This document shows, piece after piece, positions 1 to 9,337 of a DNA stretch of 64,000 nucleotides. The position numbers and the translations under genes are program-made. Within the stretch, counting starts at the first letter, position 1; each line of letters starts with the position of its first letter. Under the pieces are notes generated by a model, which did not search any database, had not been told where the DNA came from, and saw only the letters and a list, made by a program, of their open reading frames with translations. Source of the DNA: JAJECS01 sp965262745 (GTDB lineage: Bacteria > Chloroflexota > UBA11872); NCBI GenBank assembly GCA_965262745.1, contig OZ253558.1:434001-498000 (forward strand), written 5' to 3'.

Positions 1-442
1 AGTGCTCGCCGTTGATGAGGTCCCCAGTGCGGCCGACGCCCATGCCGAATATGGTTCCCGGGGCGGCGATATCCAGCGCGTCGCGCACGGGGAGGCGCAT
101 CCACCACGCGGCGCCGCCCACGCCGATGGTTCCGCCGATGATCGCGCCCCACACGGTGATGCCGCCCTGATTCAGCTTGAAAATACCGGCGAAGTTGTGG
201 GCGAACGCCTGCTCCCAGTTGTCGACGACGTACAGCGCGCGCGCGACCACGATGCCCGCGGCCACGCCCCACATGGCAAGCGTCGTGATTTCGTCGGCTG
301 AGATCGTGGACCGGCGCGTCAGCCGCCGCGCCACGAACACGCCCACCATGATTCCGATGACGGCCCAGACGGAGTGCCAGGTAAATCGGAAGTCGCCGAT
401 CGCGAAGAGATCGGGGTCCCAGGGGATCTCGATGGCGAGCAC
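1..442 (-). CDS. lgt: Prolipoprotein diacylglyceryl transferase, 5' part (cut by window edge)
   Basis: Reading the minus strand from a GTG at 442 gives about 147 residues before the window edge. The fragment begins MLAIEIPWDPDLFAIGDFRF and has hydrophobic segments near residues 23-35, 50-65 and 95-110. It reaches the Lgt signature region as GRTGDLINGEH, where the family usually has GR-x-GNF-x-N-x-E. Lgt moves diacylglycerol from phosphatidylglycerol to the lipobox cysteine of prolipoproteins in the cytoplasmic membrane, which fits the several lipoproteins in this window. A stop codon lies in frame 15 nt upstream of the GTG. The C-terminal half is outside the window. Asp replaces the usual signature Asn. 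Confidence 0.85.
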   Translation of the reverse strand, partial: MLAIEIPWDPDLFAIGDFRFTWHSVWAVIGIMVGVFVARRLTRRSTISADEITTLAMWGVAAGIVVARALYVVDNWEQAFAHNFAGIFKLNQGGITVWGAIIGGTIGVGGAAWWMRLPVRDALDIAAPGTIFGMGVGRTGDLINGEH

Positions 443-528
443 GCCGCAGCCTCAGTCTGTGATCGGGCCCACCGGAGGACCCGCCGCCCGATGGTACCTG
501 CCGCGGCGCGGGCAGTGGCCGAATACTG

Positions 529-1848
529 TCATCCGGCGGCAGACTCGCTTAGGCCCTGCAGCTCTTCCGCCAAGGCGACCATGCGGGCATTTACCGACTG
601 GCCTGAAGCCATCACGTCGTCGATGGCCGGCAGCAGCCGCGACTGGGCGATCTCAGCTCCCGGAACCTCCAGGGATGGGCGGCGCCAGCCCGCCGCGGCC
701 TCGGTGAGGTCCTTCGGCCGCAGACCGCGCGCCGCGGCAACCTCTTCGATCGCCGGCTGCCAGGCGGGAAGACCGCGAGCGCCGGGGGCCTGCCAGGCAT
801 CGGTCGCCATCAGCGACGCCACGTCGGCCGCCGCTTGGACGTGCTCCGCGTCCCGCGCGACCGCCACGTAGTCCGCGCGCACCGGCGCGGCCCGGCGGTT
901 GTCGCCCCACGCCGGCAGCGGCACGGGTTGCAGGGTTCCCGCGCCCTGCGGGCCTCTGGGCGGCAGGGCGTCGAGTACCCAGGCGGACCGGATCGTCATC
1001 GCGACCTGCCCCTCGACAAGGGCGGTGTGCGCGCCAAGCAGACCATCCCAGGCGTATGGCGGCGGCGAGACGGCTTCCCGATGAATGAGGTCGGCATACC
1101 ACTGCCAGGCGTCGCTCGGGGCGATGTGAGTGCCAGTCCAAAATCGGTCGCCAGCCGAGGTGGCCACGGTTTCGATCTCCGGCACGTCGGCAACGACGCC
1201 CCAGCCGTAGGTGAAGCGCTCGCGATCGGTGAGGCGGCGCGCCGTGTCCAGCCATTCCAGATAGGTGGCGCCCGGCTCCGTGACGCCGGCGCGATCCAGC
1301 GTTTGCGGGTTGACGAACCCGAACACCGGATACCCGCTGAGCGGCAGACCGATACGAGCCTGATGATGGCGTCCCAGGCGCTCCATGGCCGGCAGAAGAT
1401 CCAGGCTCCCGACCCACGCATTGAGCGCCAGCACCAGCCCCTCGCGCGCCAAGCGTGCCAGCTGCGTGCCCGGGACGCCGGCGACCACGTCGAACTCCCC
1501 GCCGCGTCGGGCACTGTCGATGAGTGCCGCGAGACCGGATGGTGATGGGACGACATGCGACGCGCGGAGATCGATCTCCGGATGCCGCGACCTGACCGCC
1601 TCCACCCGCTCGGGCCAGGGGGACTCGTCGCGACCGAGCACCAGCAGGCGAACCGTCACTGATTCGGCCGAAACAGGCTCCGCGGGAGCCGCGGTTGCCG
1701 CGATCGCCGGCCGATGAAATTCTTGGCCACCGAACGTCACGCCAGATGCAGCCAGGACTCTAGTGGCGACACTCGAGCCGGCGCCCACGAGCAGGGCTCG
1801 CCGCGAAAGGCGCTTTCCGAAGCGGCTGCGGCCGTCTGCCGGCGTCAT
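529..1848 (-). CDS. Extracellular solute-binding protein, family 1 (sugar ABC type), Tat-like signal
   Basis: A 439-residue protein with an N-terminal twin-arginine pattern (SRRALLVGAG) followed by a hydrophobic stretch. This suggests Tat export and no lipobox cysteine is evident. The body has the fold pattern of family 1 binding proteins: an early GGEFDVVAGVPG segment, GYPVFGFVNPQTLDRAGV typical of the 'naive Y-N' hinge region, and a late block with Trp residues. No permease or ATPase gene is adjacent, so the partner transporter is elsewhere or outside the window. The start is uncertain: ATG 1848 is preceded by GGAGGGG at very short spacing, and an in-frame ATG at 1872 is the alternative. 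It is read in the same direction as lgt, 86 bp upstream of it. Confidence 0.75.
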   Translation of the reverse strand: MTPADGRSRFGKRLSRRALLVGAGSSVATRVLAASGVTFGGQEFHRPAIAATAAPAEPVSAESVTVRLLVLGRDESPWPERVEAVRSRHPEIDLRASHVVPSPSGLAALIDSARRGGEFDVVAGVPGTQLARLAREGLVLALNAWVGSLDLLPAMERLGRHHQARIGLPLSGYPVFGFVNPQTLDRAGVTEPGATYLEWLDTARRLTDRERFTYGWGVVADVPEIETVATSAGDRFWTGTHIAPSDAWQWYADLIHREAVSPPPYAWDGLLGAHTALVEGQVAMTIRSAWVLDALPPRGPQGAGTLQPVPLPAWGDNRRAAPVRADYVAVARDAEHVQAAADVASLMATDAWQAPGARGLPAWQPAIEEVAAARGLRPKDLTEAAAGWRRPSLEVPGAEIAQSRLLPAIDDVMASGQSVNARMVALAEELQGLSESAAG

Positions 1849-2026
1849 TCCCCTCCGGCCCGGCGCGCCCATCGCGCCGCGTCCTGACGGGCGGCACCCC
1901 GTTTTGCTTGTGCAAGAAACACAACGGTTTGCCGCTGCACCTTTAGAACCAGCGTGCTGGGCATGCGATTATTGATCGCGTGGCTTTCCAGCAAGAATCG
2001 CACGGGGTCTCCGTGATGAGGGGCAG

Positions 2027-2983
2027 ATGTACGACGTCGCGATCTTAGGCTCAGGACCGGCCGGTCTCACGGCCGCTATCTACAGTGCGCGAGCCAACCT
2101 TTCCACCGTGGTTGTCACCGGTGAAATGTTTGGCGGGCAGATTGCCACGACCAACGATGTCGAAAACTATCCCGGATTCGACCAGATCACCGGTCCCGAG
2201 CTCACCATGCGGATGCGTGAGCAGGCTGAGAAATTCGGTGCCGAGATGCTGGTCGACACCGTCACCGACATCGACGTCAATGGGCCTCCCTTCACCCTCA
2301 CGACGCTTTCCGGCGAGATCCAGGCGCGGTCGGTTGTCGTGGCGACCGGGGCGACGCCGCGGCAGCTGGAGGTTCCGGGGGAGCAGGAATACTGGGGCCG
2401 CGGCGTGTCGTTCTGCGCCACCTGCGACGGCGCCTTCTTCAAGGACGTGCCGCTAGCGGTGATTGGCGGCGGTGACAGCGCGCTGCAGGAAGCGTTGTTT
2501 CTCACGCGGTTCGCGTCGCAGGTCACCGTTGTCCACCGGCGCGACACCCTGCGCGCCGGCACCTATCTGCGAATGCGGGCCGAGGAAGACCCGAAGATCG
2601 ACTTCCTCTGGAACAAGACCGTCGAGTCAGTCGAAGGTGATGACCGTGGCGTGACACATCTCCGACTGCGCGACGTCCAGTCGGGCGCCGTGAGCGACCT
2701 GCACGTCGAAGGCATGTTCGTATTCATCGGGCACTTTCCCAACACGGCGATGTTCGAAGGCAAGCTTGCCATGACCGATGACGGATACGTGGCTTCCGAC
2801 CGGCGGATGCACACCAGCGTCGAGGGGATCTTGGTCGCCGGCGAGGCGCAGGACCACTACTTTCGCCAGGCCATTACAGGGGCAGGCGAGGGCTGCATGG
2901 CGGCCATGGAGGCGGAGAAATTTGTCGCCGGCCTCGAAAGCACCGAGGACGCAACTCTGGCGGAGGCCGCGGCAATCAGCTAG
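2027..2983 (+). CDS. trxB: Thioredoxin-disulfide reductase
   Basis: A 318-residue flavoprotein of normal length for bacterial TrxB, which uses NADPH to reduce thioredoxin. The FAD-binding GSGPAG is at residues 8-13 and the redox pair CATC at residues 130-133. The NADPH-binding GGGDSA follows, then HRRD, and the C-terminal FAD motif GEAQDHYFRQAITGAGEG. All key residues are present. The start ATG is preceded by GAGGGGC at good spacing. The gene is divergent from the binding-protein gene on the left and convergent with groL on the right, so it is probably monocistronic. Confidence 0.95.
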   Translation: MYDVAILGSGPAGLTAAIYSARANLSTVVVTGEMFGGQIATTNDVENYPGFDQITGPELTMRMREQAEKFGAEMLVDTVTDIDVNGPPFTLTTLSGEIQARSVVVATGATPRQLEVPGEQEYWGRGVSFCATCDGAFFKDVPLAVIGGGDSALQEALFLTRFASQVTVVHRRDTLRAGTYLRMRAEEDPKIDFLWNKTVESVEGDDRGVTHLRLRDVQSGAVSDLHVEGMFVFIGHFPNTAMFEGKLAMTDDGYVASDRRMHTSVEGILVAGEAQDHYFRQAITGAGEGCMAAMEAEKFVAGLESTEDATLAEAAAIS

Positions 2984-2995
2984 ACGACGGCAAAT

Positions 2996-3021
2996 CCGGC
3001 GGTTGAAAGCTCCTCCGCCGG
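2996..3021. terminator. Possible bidirectional hairpin between trxB and groL
   Basis: A perfect 7-bp inverted repeat (CCGGCGG / CCGCCGG) around a 12-nt loop lies in the 49-bp gap between the convergent stop codons of trxB and groL. There is no T-tract on either side, so a factor-independent terminator is not proven. The position is what suggests the role. Confidence 0.35.
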
Positions 3022-3032
3022 GGCATGGGCTC

Positions 3033-4781
3033 CTAGAAGCCCATGCCACCCATGCCGCCCGGTCCACCCATTCCGCCCATGCCACCCATGCCGCCCGGTC
3101 CGCCCATGCCACCCATACCGCCCATGCCACCCATGGGATCCATACCGCCCATGCCGCCGCCTGCCCCACCGGGCGGGCCCTCAGGGACAAAGCCGGTCTC
3201 AGCCACCACAACCTCGGTGGTGAGGATCAGATTGGCGATCGACACCCCGTTTTGCAGCGCTGACCGCGTCACCCGCGCCGGGTCGATCACGCCGTCCGCG
3301 ACGAGATCGCCGTATTCGCCCGTGAGGACGTTCAGGCCGTAGTTCGGGTTTTGGTGTTCCTGCTGGCCGCGGCGGATGTTGTTGATGACCACCCCGGGAG
3401 GCAGGCCGGAATTCACGGCGAGTTGACGCACGGGCTGCTCCAAGGCCATGCGGAGCGCCCGCACGCCGGTTTGCTCGTCGCCCGAGGTCTCGCGCTCGAC
3501 CTCGTCCAGCGCGCCGGCGCTATTCAGCAAGGCCACGCCGCCTCCGGGGACGACGCCCATCGCGAGCGCGGCTCGCGTGGCCGCCAGGGCGTCCTCGACG
3601 CGGGCTTTCTTTTCCTTCAGCTCGACCTCGGTGGCGGCGCCCACGTGGACCACTGCCACGCCGCCCGCCAGCCGGGCCAGCCGCTCTTCGAGCTGGTCAA
3701 GGTCGTACTTCGACGTGGTTTCGTCGATCGTCGCCTTGATCTGTTTCACCCGCGCCTGGATCGCAGCCGGCCGACCCTTGCCGTCCTCGATGATCGTTTC
3801 ATCCTTGCGGGCGATCACCCTACGCGCTCGCCCCAAATCGTCGATGGTGGCGTCTTCGAGCTTGCGGCCGGCGTCGGGGCCGAAGGCCGTTGCTCCGACG
3901 AGGATGGCGAGGTCTTCCATCATGTCCTTGCGGCGATCGCCGTAGCCCGGAGCGTTGACGCCCAGCGAGTTGAGATTCCCCCGCTGGTTGTTCACCAGCA
4001 GCACGGCCAACGGGTCACCCGCCAATTCATCGCTGATGACCACAAATTCTTTCTTGCCCGCTTGATTCAACTCGTCCAGCAAGGGCACCAGGTCGTGGAT
4101 GTGGGTGGGCTTCGAGTTGGTCACGAGGATGTACGGATCCTCGATCACGGCCTCCATGCGGTCGCGGTCCGTGATGAACTGAGGCGAAGCGTAGCCCTTG
4201 TCGAACGTCATGCCTTCGGTGTGCTTGATCTCGGTCTCGAGACCCTTGGATTCGTCAACCGTGATCGCGCCGTCGCGCCCCACGTTGTCCATGGCCTGCG
4301 CGATGAGCTCACCGATTTGATCGTCGCCGGATGCGATGGCGGCGATGTGCGCAATTTCATCCCGATGCTGGATGGGCGTCGCCTGGCGCGCGAGGTCGGC
4401 CATCACCGCTTTGATGGCCTTATCGATGCCTCGTCGAAGTATCATGGCGTTCGCGCCGGCGGCCATGCTCTTCAGCGCCTCGGTCAGCACGGCCTGCGCC
4501 AACACGGTCGCGGTGGTTGTTCCGTCACCGGCGCTATCGCCGGTGCGACTCGCCGCCTCCTTGATGAGCTGCGCGCCCACATCCTGAAAGACCTCGTCCA
4601 GGTCGATTTCGTTCGCCACGCTTACGCCGTCGTGCGTAATGGTGGGGGCGCTGTACTTCTTGGCCAGCGCCACGTTGCGCCCTTTAGGCCCCAGAGTTGA
4701 GCGCACCGCGCGGGCAACGACCTCCACGCCGGCGGATAGTTCCTGGCGGGCATCTTCGGCGAGCACGATCTGTTTAGGCAT
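3033..4781 (-). CDS. groL: Chaperonin GroEL (60 kDa) with extended GGM tail
   Basis: A 582-residue group I chaperonin subunit that folds proteins in an ATP-driven double ring. The ATP-site motif GDGTTTATV is at residues 85-93, and VVPGGGVALL lies in the C-terminal equatorial domain. The start is ATG 4781 (MPKQIVLAEDAR), preceded by GAGAGGAAACC. An upstream in-frame ATG at 4817 would add 12 unrelated residues. The C-terminus is a run of roughly 45 residues of GGM, GGP and DPM repeats, clearly longer than the four GGM repeats of Escherichia coli. No groES gene lies next to it, and I see no CIRCE element (inverted TTAGCACTC) in the 213 bp upstream. Confidence 0.95.
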   Translation of the reverse strand: MPKQIVLAEDARQELSAGVEVVARAVRSTLGPKGRNVALAKKYSAPTITHDGVSVANEIDLDEVFQDVGAQLIKEAASRTGDSAGDGTTTATVLAQAVLTEALKSMAAGANAMILRRGIDKAIKAVMADLARQATPIQHRDEIAHIAAIASGDDQIGELIAQAMDNVGRDGAITVDESKGLETEIKHTEGMTFDKGYASPQFITDRDRMEAVIEDPYILVTNSKPTHIHDLVPLLDELNQAGKKEFVVISDELAGDPLAVLLVNNQRGNLNSLGVNAPGYGDRRKDMMEDLAILVGATAFGPDAGRKLEDATIDDLGRARRVIARKDETIIEDGKGRPAAIQARVKQIKATIDETTSKYDLDQLEERLARLAGGVAVVHVGAATEVELKEKKARVEDALAATRAALAMGVVPGGGVALLNSAGALDEVERETSGDEQTGVRALRMALEQPVRQLAVNSGLPPGVVINNIRRGQQEHQNPNYGLNVLTGEYGDLVADGVIDPARVTRSALQNGVSIANLILTTEVVVAETGFVPEGPPGGAGGGMGGMDPMGGMGGMGGMGGPGGMGGMGGMGGPGGMGGMGF

Positions 4782-4994
4782 GGTTTCCTCTCGGGCGCAT
4801 CGCGCCGGATATCTCAAGGTGGGTTACGGCCGCCAGGGAACGCATTCCGCAGCGGCGCTCGGCTTTCGCCCAATTCTAGGGGTGGACCGCCGCAGGATCA
4901 ACGCCACTAGCTGCCGAGGTCTTCGGCGGCGAACCCTCGCAGCGCTGGAGTATGGTCCAATGGCCTTGGCCAGTGGTTCAACGGGAGAGGCCGT

Positions 4995-5672
4995 ATGCGT
5001 CTCATCATTGCCGGTTGTGAATACAGCGGAACGACCACGCTTGCCAACGCCATTGGCGAATGGGCCGAGCAGACGCTCGGCGGCAGGCCGGGAATTCATG
5101 ATCATTTCAAGGGCCCACCGGAGAAGGGGCTCACGGCTGAGGAAGAAGCGCAGTTTGAGGCGTTGGGTCCTCGGCCTCACGAGATGTTTCAGCGGTATCA
5201 GATCGAATACCACCTGCAACCGGGGTTTTTCGCGTATCCGGACCACGTCTTGGTGGGCATGCATCTCGAGGATGCGGTCTACGCCCCGCTTTACTACGGC
5301 TACGGCGGCAAGGGGCAATATGCCGAGCGCACGGAATTCGCGCGCCACACCGAGGAGCGAATTCTCGCCCTTGCGCCGGATGTGATTGAGATCCTCGTGC
5401 GGGCCACTCCCGAGGTGATTCGCCGCCGCATGCACGAAGCGCCGCATCACGTCCAGATCGTGCAGGAGGCGGACATCGAGCTTGTGCTGGAGCAGTTTGA
5501 GAGCCAGCACGCGGCGTCGCTGATCCGCAACAAGATGGAGATCGACACGTCGGAGACCGACGTGGCCGCATGCGTCGAGCAATTCGTCCGCGTCTTCGAC
5601 CCGCTCATGACCGATGCCGATCGCGTGCGCGCTCTGGTGACGCGAGCGCGAAAGGCTGGGGAATGGCTCTGA
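4995..5672 (+). CDS. P-loop NTPase/kinase-like protein with lysine-less Walker A
   Basis: A 225-residue soluble protein. The N-terminus MRLIIAGCEYSGTTT has the beta-strand and glycine pattern of a Walker A loop (G-x4-G-T-T, residues 7-14), but threonine stands where lysine is expected. The rest resembles small-molecule or nucleotide kinases: VLVGMHLEDAVYAPLYYG in the middle and a VIEILVRATPEVIRRRM segment (strand followed by an Arg-rich helix), as in thymidylate-kinase-like folds. I cannot name a substrate. It is convergent with nothing and divergent from groL. The loss of the lysine suggests either an unusual nucleotide site or loss of catalysis. Confidence 0.7.
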   Translation: MRLIIAGCEYSGTTTLANAIGEWAEQTLGGRPGIHDHFKGPPEKGLTAEEEAQFEALGPRPHEMFQRYQIEYHLQPGFFAYPDHVLVGMHLEDAVYAPLYYGYGGKGQYAERTEFARHTEERILALAPDVIEILVRATPEVIRRRMHEAPHHVQIVQEADIELVLEQFESQHAASLIRNKMEIDTSETDVAACVEQFVRVFDPLMTDADRVRALVTRARKAGEWL

Positions 5673-5982
5673 CGCGGCGTTGGGCTGCCCGCACGGGTTG
5701 GTGACCGGCGCGTCCAAGCGCTGGGCGGCCGGCGCGCTATTCGGCAAGGGGGCCACCGCGGGCGTCGACCAGGATCGCGCCCCGGTGAAAATTCGGGGAC
5801 GAAGAAAACCCCCGAAAGCGTAAAAAAACTCCCGCCGGCCACGACGGTGCCGGTTGGCCGATCGCTGCCTCGACACGCCGAGCAGTTGCCGGGGCGAAAC
5901 CGGGCGTTACCAATGTTCAACGCGCTACAGTTACCAGAGTTCAACGCGCTAGACTTCATGAATTCCCCAGGAGGCACGCATC
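5673..5982. other. Intergenic region, no gene seen
   Basis: 310 bp without a supportable gene. It holds a 7-bp inverted repeat, TTCGGGG/CCCCGAA, at about 5792-5816, followed by an A-run rather than a T-run. At the right end there is a pair of 13-bp direct repeats (listed separately) just before the next gene. An AGGAGG ribosome-binding site is at 5969-5974. Confidence 0.5.
5915..5951 (+). promoter_or_regulatory. Tandem 13-bp direct repeat upstream of the SH3 lipoprotein gene
   Basis: GTTCAACGCGCTA occurs exactly twice, at 5915-5927 and 5939-5951, with starts 24 bp apart. The second copy ends 31 bp before the GTG start of the lipoprotein gene. Two identical sites at this position suggest an operator or a duplicated promoter element, although 24 bp is not an exact number of helical turns. 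This is inference from spacing and identity only. Confidence 0.35.
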
Positions 5983-6759
5983 GTGATCTCGATTCTTCGT
6001 TCGCGATGGACGATCATCCTGGCCGCAGCCGTTGCGAGCAGCCTGATTCTGGCGGCGTGCGATGGGCCGGGCACGGAATCCGAGACCGTGCCCGACGCCA
6101 CCGCGACGGTGGAAATCATTCGGGGTACCGCCTCTCCCACCGCGGCTCCGTCCACCGCCACGCCGACCCCGCCGCCGACGTCGGCACCTCTCCCGACTAG
6201 TACAACTGCGGCAGCTCCGCCGCCACTGCCAACCCCGGCACCTAGTCCAACGCCCACACCGAGTCCTCCGCCAACACCCGCGCCGACGCCCGAGCCCACT
6301 CCGGAGCCCGCGCCCGTGGCCGTTCCGGTACTGGCCCTTGTCATTGCCGATGTGCTGAACGTTCGCGACCAGCCGGGCTCGGGGGTTGGTGAAGTCCAGT
6401 ACGTGGTTCGCGAAAATGACGAAATCGAGTTCACGGGCGCCGTCGTGGTCTTAGCGGATGGTGCTTGGCGCGAGACGGCCGATGGGAATTGGGTTTCCGA
6501 GCAGTGGTTGGGGCGAGGCGCCTTCGCCGATGTCGAGCACGCCGGAGTGGCCGTGGTGATTCCGCCGGACGGTGTCAACGTGCGAGATGTGCCGAACCCC
6601 GACGAGAGCACGATCCAGTACGTGGCTGTGGGCAATAGCGAGGTAACGCTCACCGGCGCCCTGCAGGTTGTCGATGGCGTCCTCTGGCGCGAGTTGGACG
6701 ACGGAAACTGGGTCCAGAGCCGCTATCTGCAAATCGGGCCGGAGGCGGCGCCGGCGTAG
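5983..6759 (+). CDS. Lipoprotein with Pro/Thr-rich linker and two SH3-like repeats
   Basis: A 258-residue protein whose GTG start sits 8 nt after AGGAGG. Residues 1-26 form a lipoprotein signal ending in LILAAC, so the mature protein is anchored on the outer face of the membrane. Residues about 35-110 are a low-complexity Pro/Thr/Ala linker. Two homologous SH3b-type modules follow, each with a LNVRD or VNVRD core and a W-R-E...DGNWV...YL or WL end. Bacterial SH3b domains often bind cell-wall or peptide ligands, and the ligand here is unknown. It is immediately upstream of a DNA glycosylase gene but functionally unrelated as far as I can see. Confidence 0.8.
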   Translation: MISILRSRWTIILAAAVASSLILAACDGPGTESETVPDATATVEIIRGTASPTAAPSTATPTPPPTSAPLPTSTTAAAPPPLPTPAPSPTPTPSPPPTPAPTPEPTPEPAPVAVPVLALVIADVLNVRDQPGSGVGEVQYVVRENDEIEFTGAVVVLADGAWRETADGNWVSEQWLGRGAFADVEHAGVAVVIPPDGVNVRDVPNPDESTIQYVAVGNSEVTLTGALQVVDGVLWRELDDGNWVQSRYLQIGPEAAPA

Positions 6760-6774
6760 CCTGCAAGGTCGGCG

Positions 6775-7455
<681 letters not shown>

Positions 7456-7461
7456 CTGCCG

Positions 7462-9309
7462 CTAGGTAAATCGCCCGCGCCCGGTGATGGGCCAGATGTC
7501 CACGACTTCGTCGTCCTGCAGCACGTAGAGCGTGTCGTGCAGGTTGAACGTGGTGCAGCCATGCCAGGGGGTAACGCGCACCTGATCGCCGGGCCGCAGG
7601 TCGGGAGCGCCGTCGAGCATCTTCACGTGCAGGTGCTCCTCGGCCACGGCCTCGATCTCCAGACCTTCCGGGTCGTCGATGACCGGTACGCCAGTAGGCT
7701 CGTACGCAATCGACTTTCGCCCGCCGTCGAGGTGGACGTACCCGGGTTTCGCCCGACTGGTCACGCTGGTGAGAATCCAGAATGCCTGGGTGAAGGCGTG
7801 GCCGGCATGCGGCCGGAATCCGGCGTCCATCGTCACGTACGTACCGGCTTGGAGCTCGGTCCAGCCGTTGATCGTGCCGGTGATGTCGAACGTGTTCGTG
7901 GCGCCGCCCGTGACCTCGCGCACGGGAATGCCTTCGGCTTCGCAGAGACGGCGTGTCTCGATCACCGGCGCCAATGCGGCGCGGGCGGCCGCATCGCGCT
8001 CGGCTTGATCCACGATGCCGACCGTATGGCCCTCGTAGGCCATGAGGCCCGTGAAATCGAGCCCGGGGCGGTCCATGATGCGGCGCGCGAGGGCCAGCGC
8101 CGGCTCGTACGGCGGCACGCCGCCGCGGGGTCCGCCGACGTCGATCTCGACCACGACTCCCAGCGTCACGCCGAGGCGTTGGGCCGCCGCCGAGATCTCG
8201 TCGACGTTGGCCGCGTCGTCCACTTCCACGGTGACGCGCGCGCGTTCGGCTAGCCGGCACATGCGCTCGATCTTGATCGGGCCGACGACCTGGTTGGCGA
8301 TGAGGACATCGTCGATGCCGCCATCGACCATGGCTTCGGCTTCGCCGACCTTGGCGCAGGTGAGGCCAACCGCCCCGGCCTCGACCTGAAGTTTCCCGAT
8401 GGCCGGCGTCTTGTGCGTCTTGGCGTGTGGACGCGTGTGAACCGGACGGAAACGCACGAAATCCTCGAGGGTCTGAATGTTTCGCTTGACCAGGTCCAGG
8501 TCGATGATGGCCGCGGGGGTGTCGATCTCGTCGATGGTTCGGGGAGGACGGTCCACGGGGATGTGCCTCGGTTGCTGGCGAACGCAGCGTATCGCGACGC
8601 CCGCCTGCGCGTGCGGGATAGGGTCTTTCACAGCCGGGGCGGAACGCTGGAACCGCTCGGCGCTCTGCTTGGTCAGGTCTTCGGTGTACGTCCGACGCTT
8701 ATGTCGCCGGGCACGCAGCCATAGGAGCGCGCGCCCGAGCACGACGGCGACGGCCCCGAGCAGACCTACGTACGCCACGCCGATTGCCGTCAGGTCGATG
8801 ATGTAGCGACGGAACTCAGGAACGGTATCTAGGTCGACATAACCCGGGCCCGCAGCGAAGCCGATCGCGACGGGGCTGCCGAGCGCGAGCGCCATGAGGC
8901 TCAAGTCAAGGGTGATCCTTCGCCGCAGCGGCATGGCGGGCCGGGCCCGCAAATACGCCGCCCAGAGCTCGATGACGAGTGCCGGCCCTAGGAACCCTGC
9001 AAACGCGTGCGGGAGTCCTATGAGGTCGTTCCAAACGGCAGCGGCTGCACCGACAACCAGCGCGACGCCGGGTCGCACACCGGCAACCGCAGCGGCCATG
9101 GCCAGGGCGCCCAACAGCACGCCGCCAGCCACTGGCTGCGACGCGAATATGCGGGTTGCTACATAGGCCAGCACGGCAGCGATCCCCGCGACAACCAGCG
9201 TTCGCCGCCAAGCGTCGTGGGTCGGCAACGGGATAAGTGCGACTGAGCCGCTCGCGCGGCCGGCCGGCGTCACTCCGCTGTCCAACTCAGGGCTGTGGGA
9301 AGTTTTCAT
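7462..9309 (-). CDS. Membrane domain fused to D-threonine aldolase/D-serine dehydratase-like PLP enzyme
   Basis: One uninterrupted frame of 615 codons. Residues 30-205 hold five or six hydrophobic segments and resemble no enzyme I recognise. Residues from about 250 onward are a fold-type III PLP enzyme of the D-threonine aldolase/DSD1 family. The Schiff-base lysine lies in RPHAKTHK, followed by EVTGGATNTFD (phosphate site) and the metal-binding H-x-C in TPWHGCTTFNLHD. Such enzymes split or dehydrate D-3-hydroxy amino acids. An in-frame GTG at 8556, preceded by CCGAGG, could start the enzyme on its own, making this two abutting genes without a stop between them. The frame itself is certain. 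Whether one or two proteins are made is not. Confidence 0.8.
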   Translation of the reverse strand: MKTSHSPELDSGVTPAGRASGSVALIPLPTHDAWRRTLVVAGIAAVLAYVATRIFASQPVAGGVLLGALAMAAAVAGVRPGVALVVGAAAAVWNDLIGLPHAFAGFLGPALVIELWAAYLRARPAMPLRRRITLDLSLMALALGSPVAIGFAAGPGYVDLDTVPEFRRYIIDLTAIGVAYVGLLGAVAVVLGRALLWLRARRHKRRTYTEDLTKQSAERFQRSAPAVKDPIPHAQAGVAIRCVRQQPRHIPVDRPPRTIDEIDTPAAIIDLDLVKRNIQTLEDFVRFRPVHTRPHAKTHKTPAIGKLQVEAGAVGLTCAKVGEAEAMVDGGIDDVLIANQVVGPIKIERMCRLAERARVTVEVDDAANVDEISAAAQRLGVTLGVVVEIDVGGPRGGVPPYEPALALARRIMDRPGLDFTGLMAYEGHTVGIVDQAERDAAARAALAPVIETRRLCEAEGIPVREVTGGATNTFDITGTINGWTELQAGTYVTMDAGFRPHAGHAFTQAFWILTSVTSRAKPGYVHLDGGRKSIAYEPTGVPVIDDPEGLEIEAVAEEHLHVKMLDGAPDLRPGDQVRVTPWHGCTTFNLHDTLYVLQDDEVVDIWPITGRGRFT

Positions 9310-9337
9310 CTACGCGGCGCGCGCGTAGGATAAGGAC

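Noticed and set aside
3351..4700. Long open frame (449 codons) antisense to groL
   Set aside because: It is the mirror of a GC-rich coding sequence. GroEL is unmistakable on the other strand, and the antisense protein has no motif.
4782..4994. CIRCE heat-shock operator upstream of groL
   Set aside because: No TTAGCACTC/GAGTGCTAA inverted repeat or close variant is present.
5780..5840. Factor-independent terminator after the P-loop gene
   Set aside because: The TTCGGGG/CCCCGAA hairpin is followed by A residues on the plus strand and has no T-tract on either strand.
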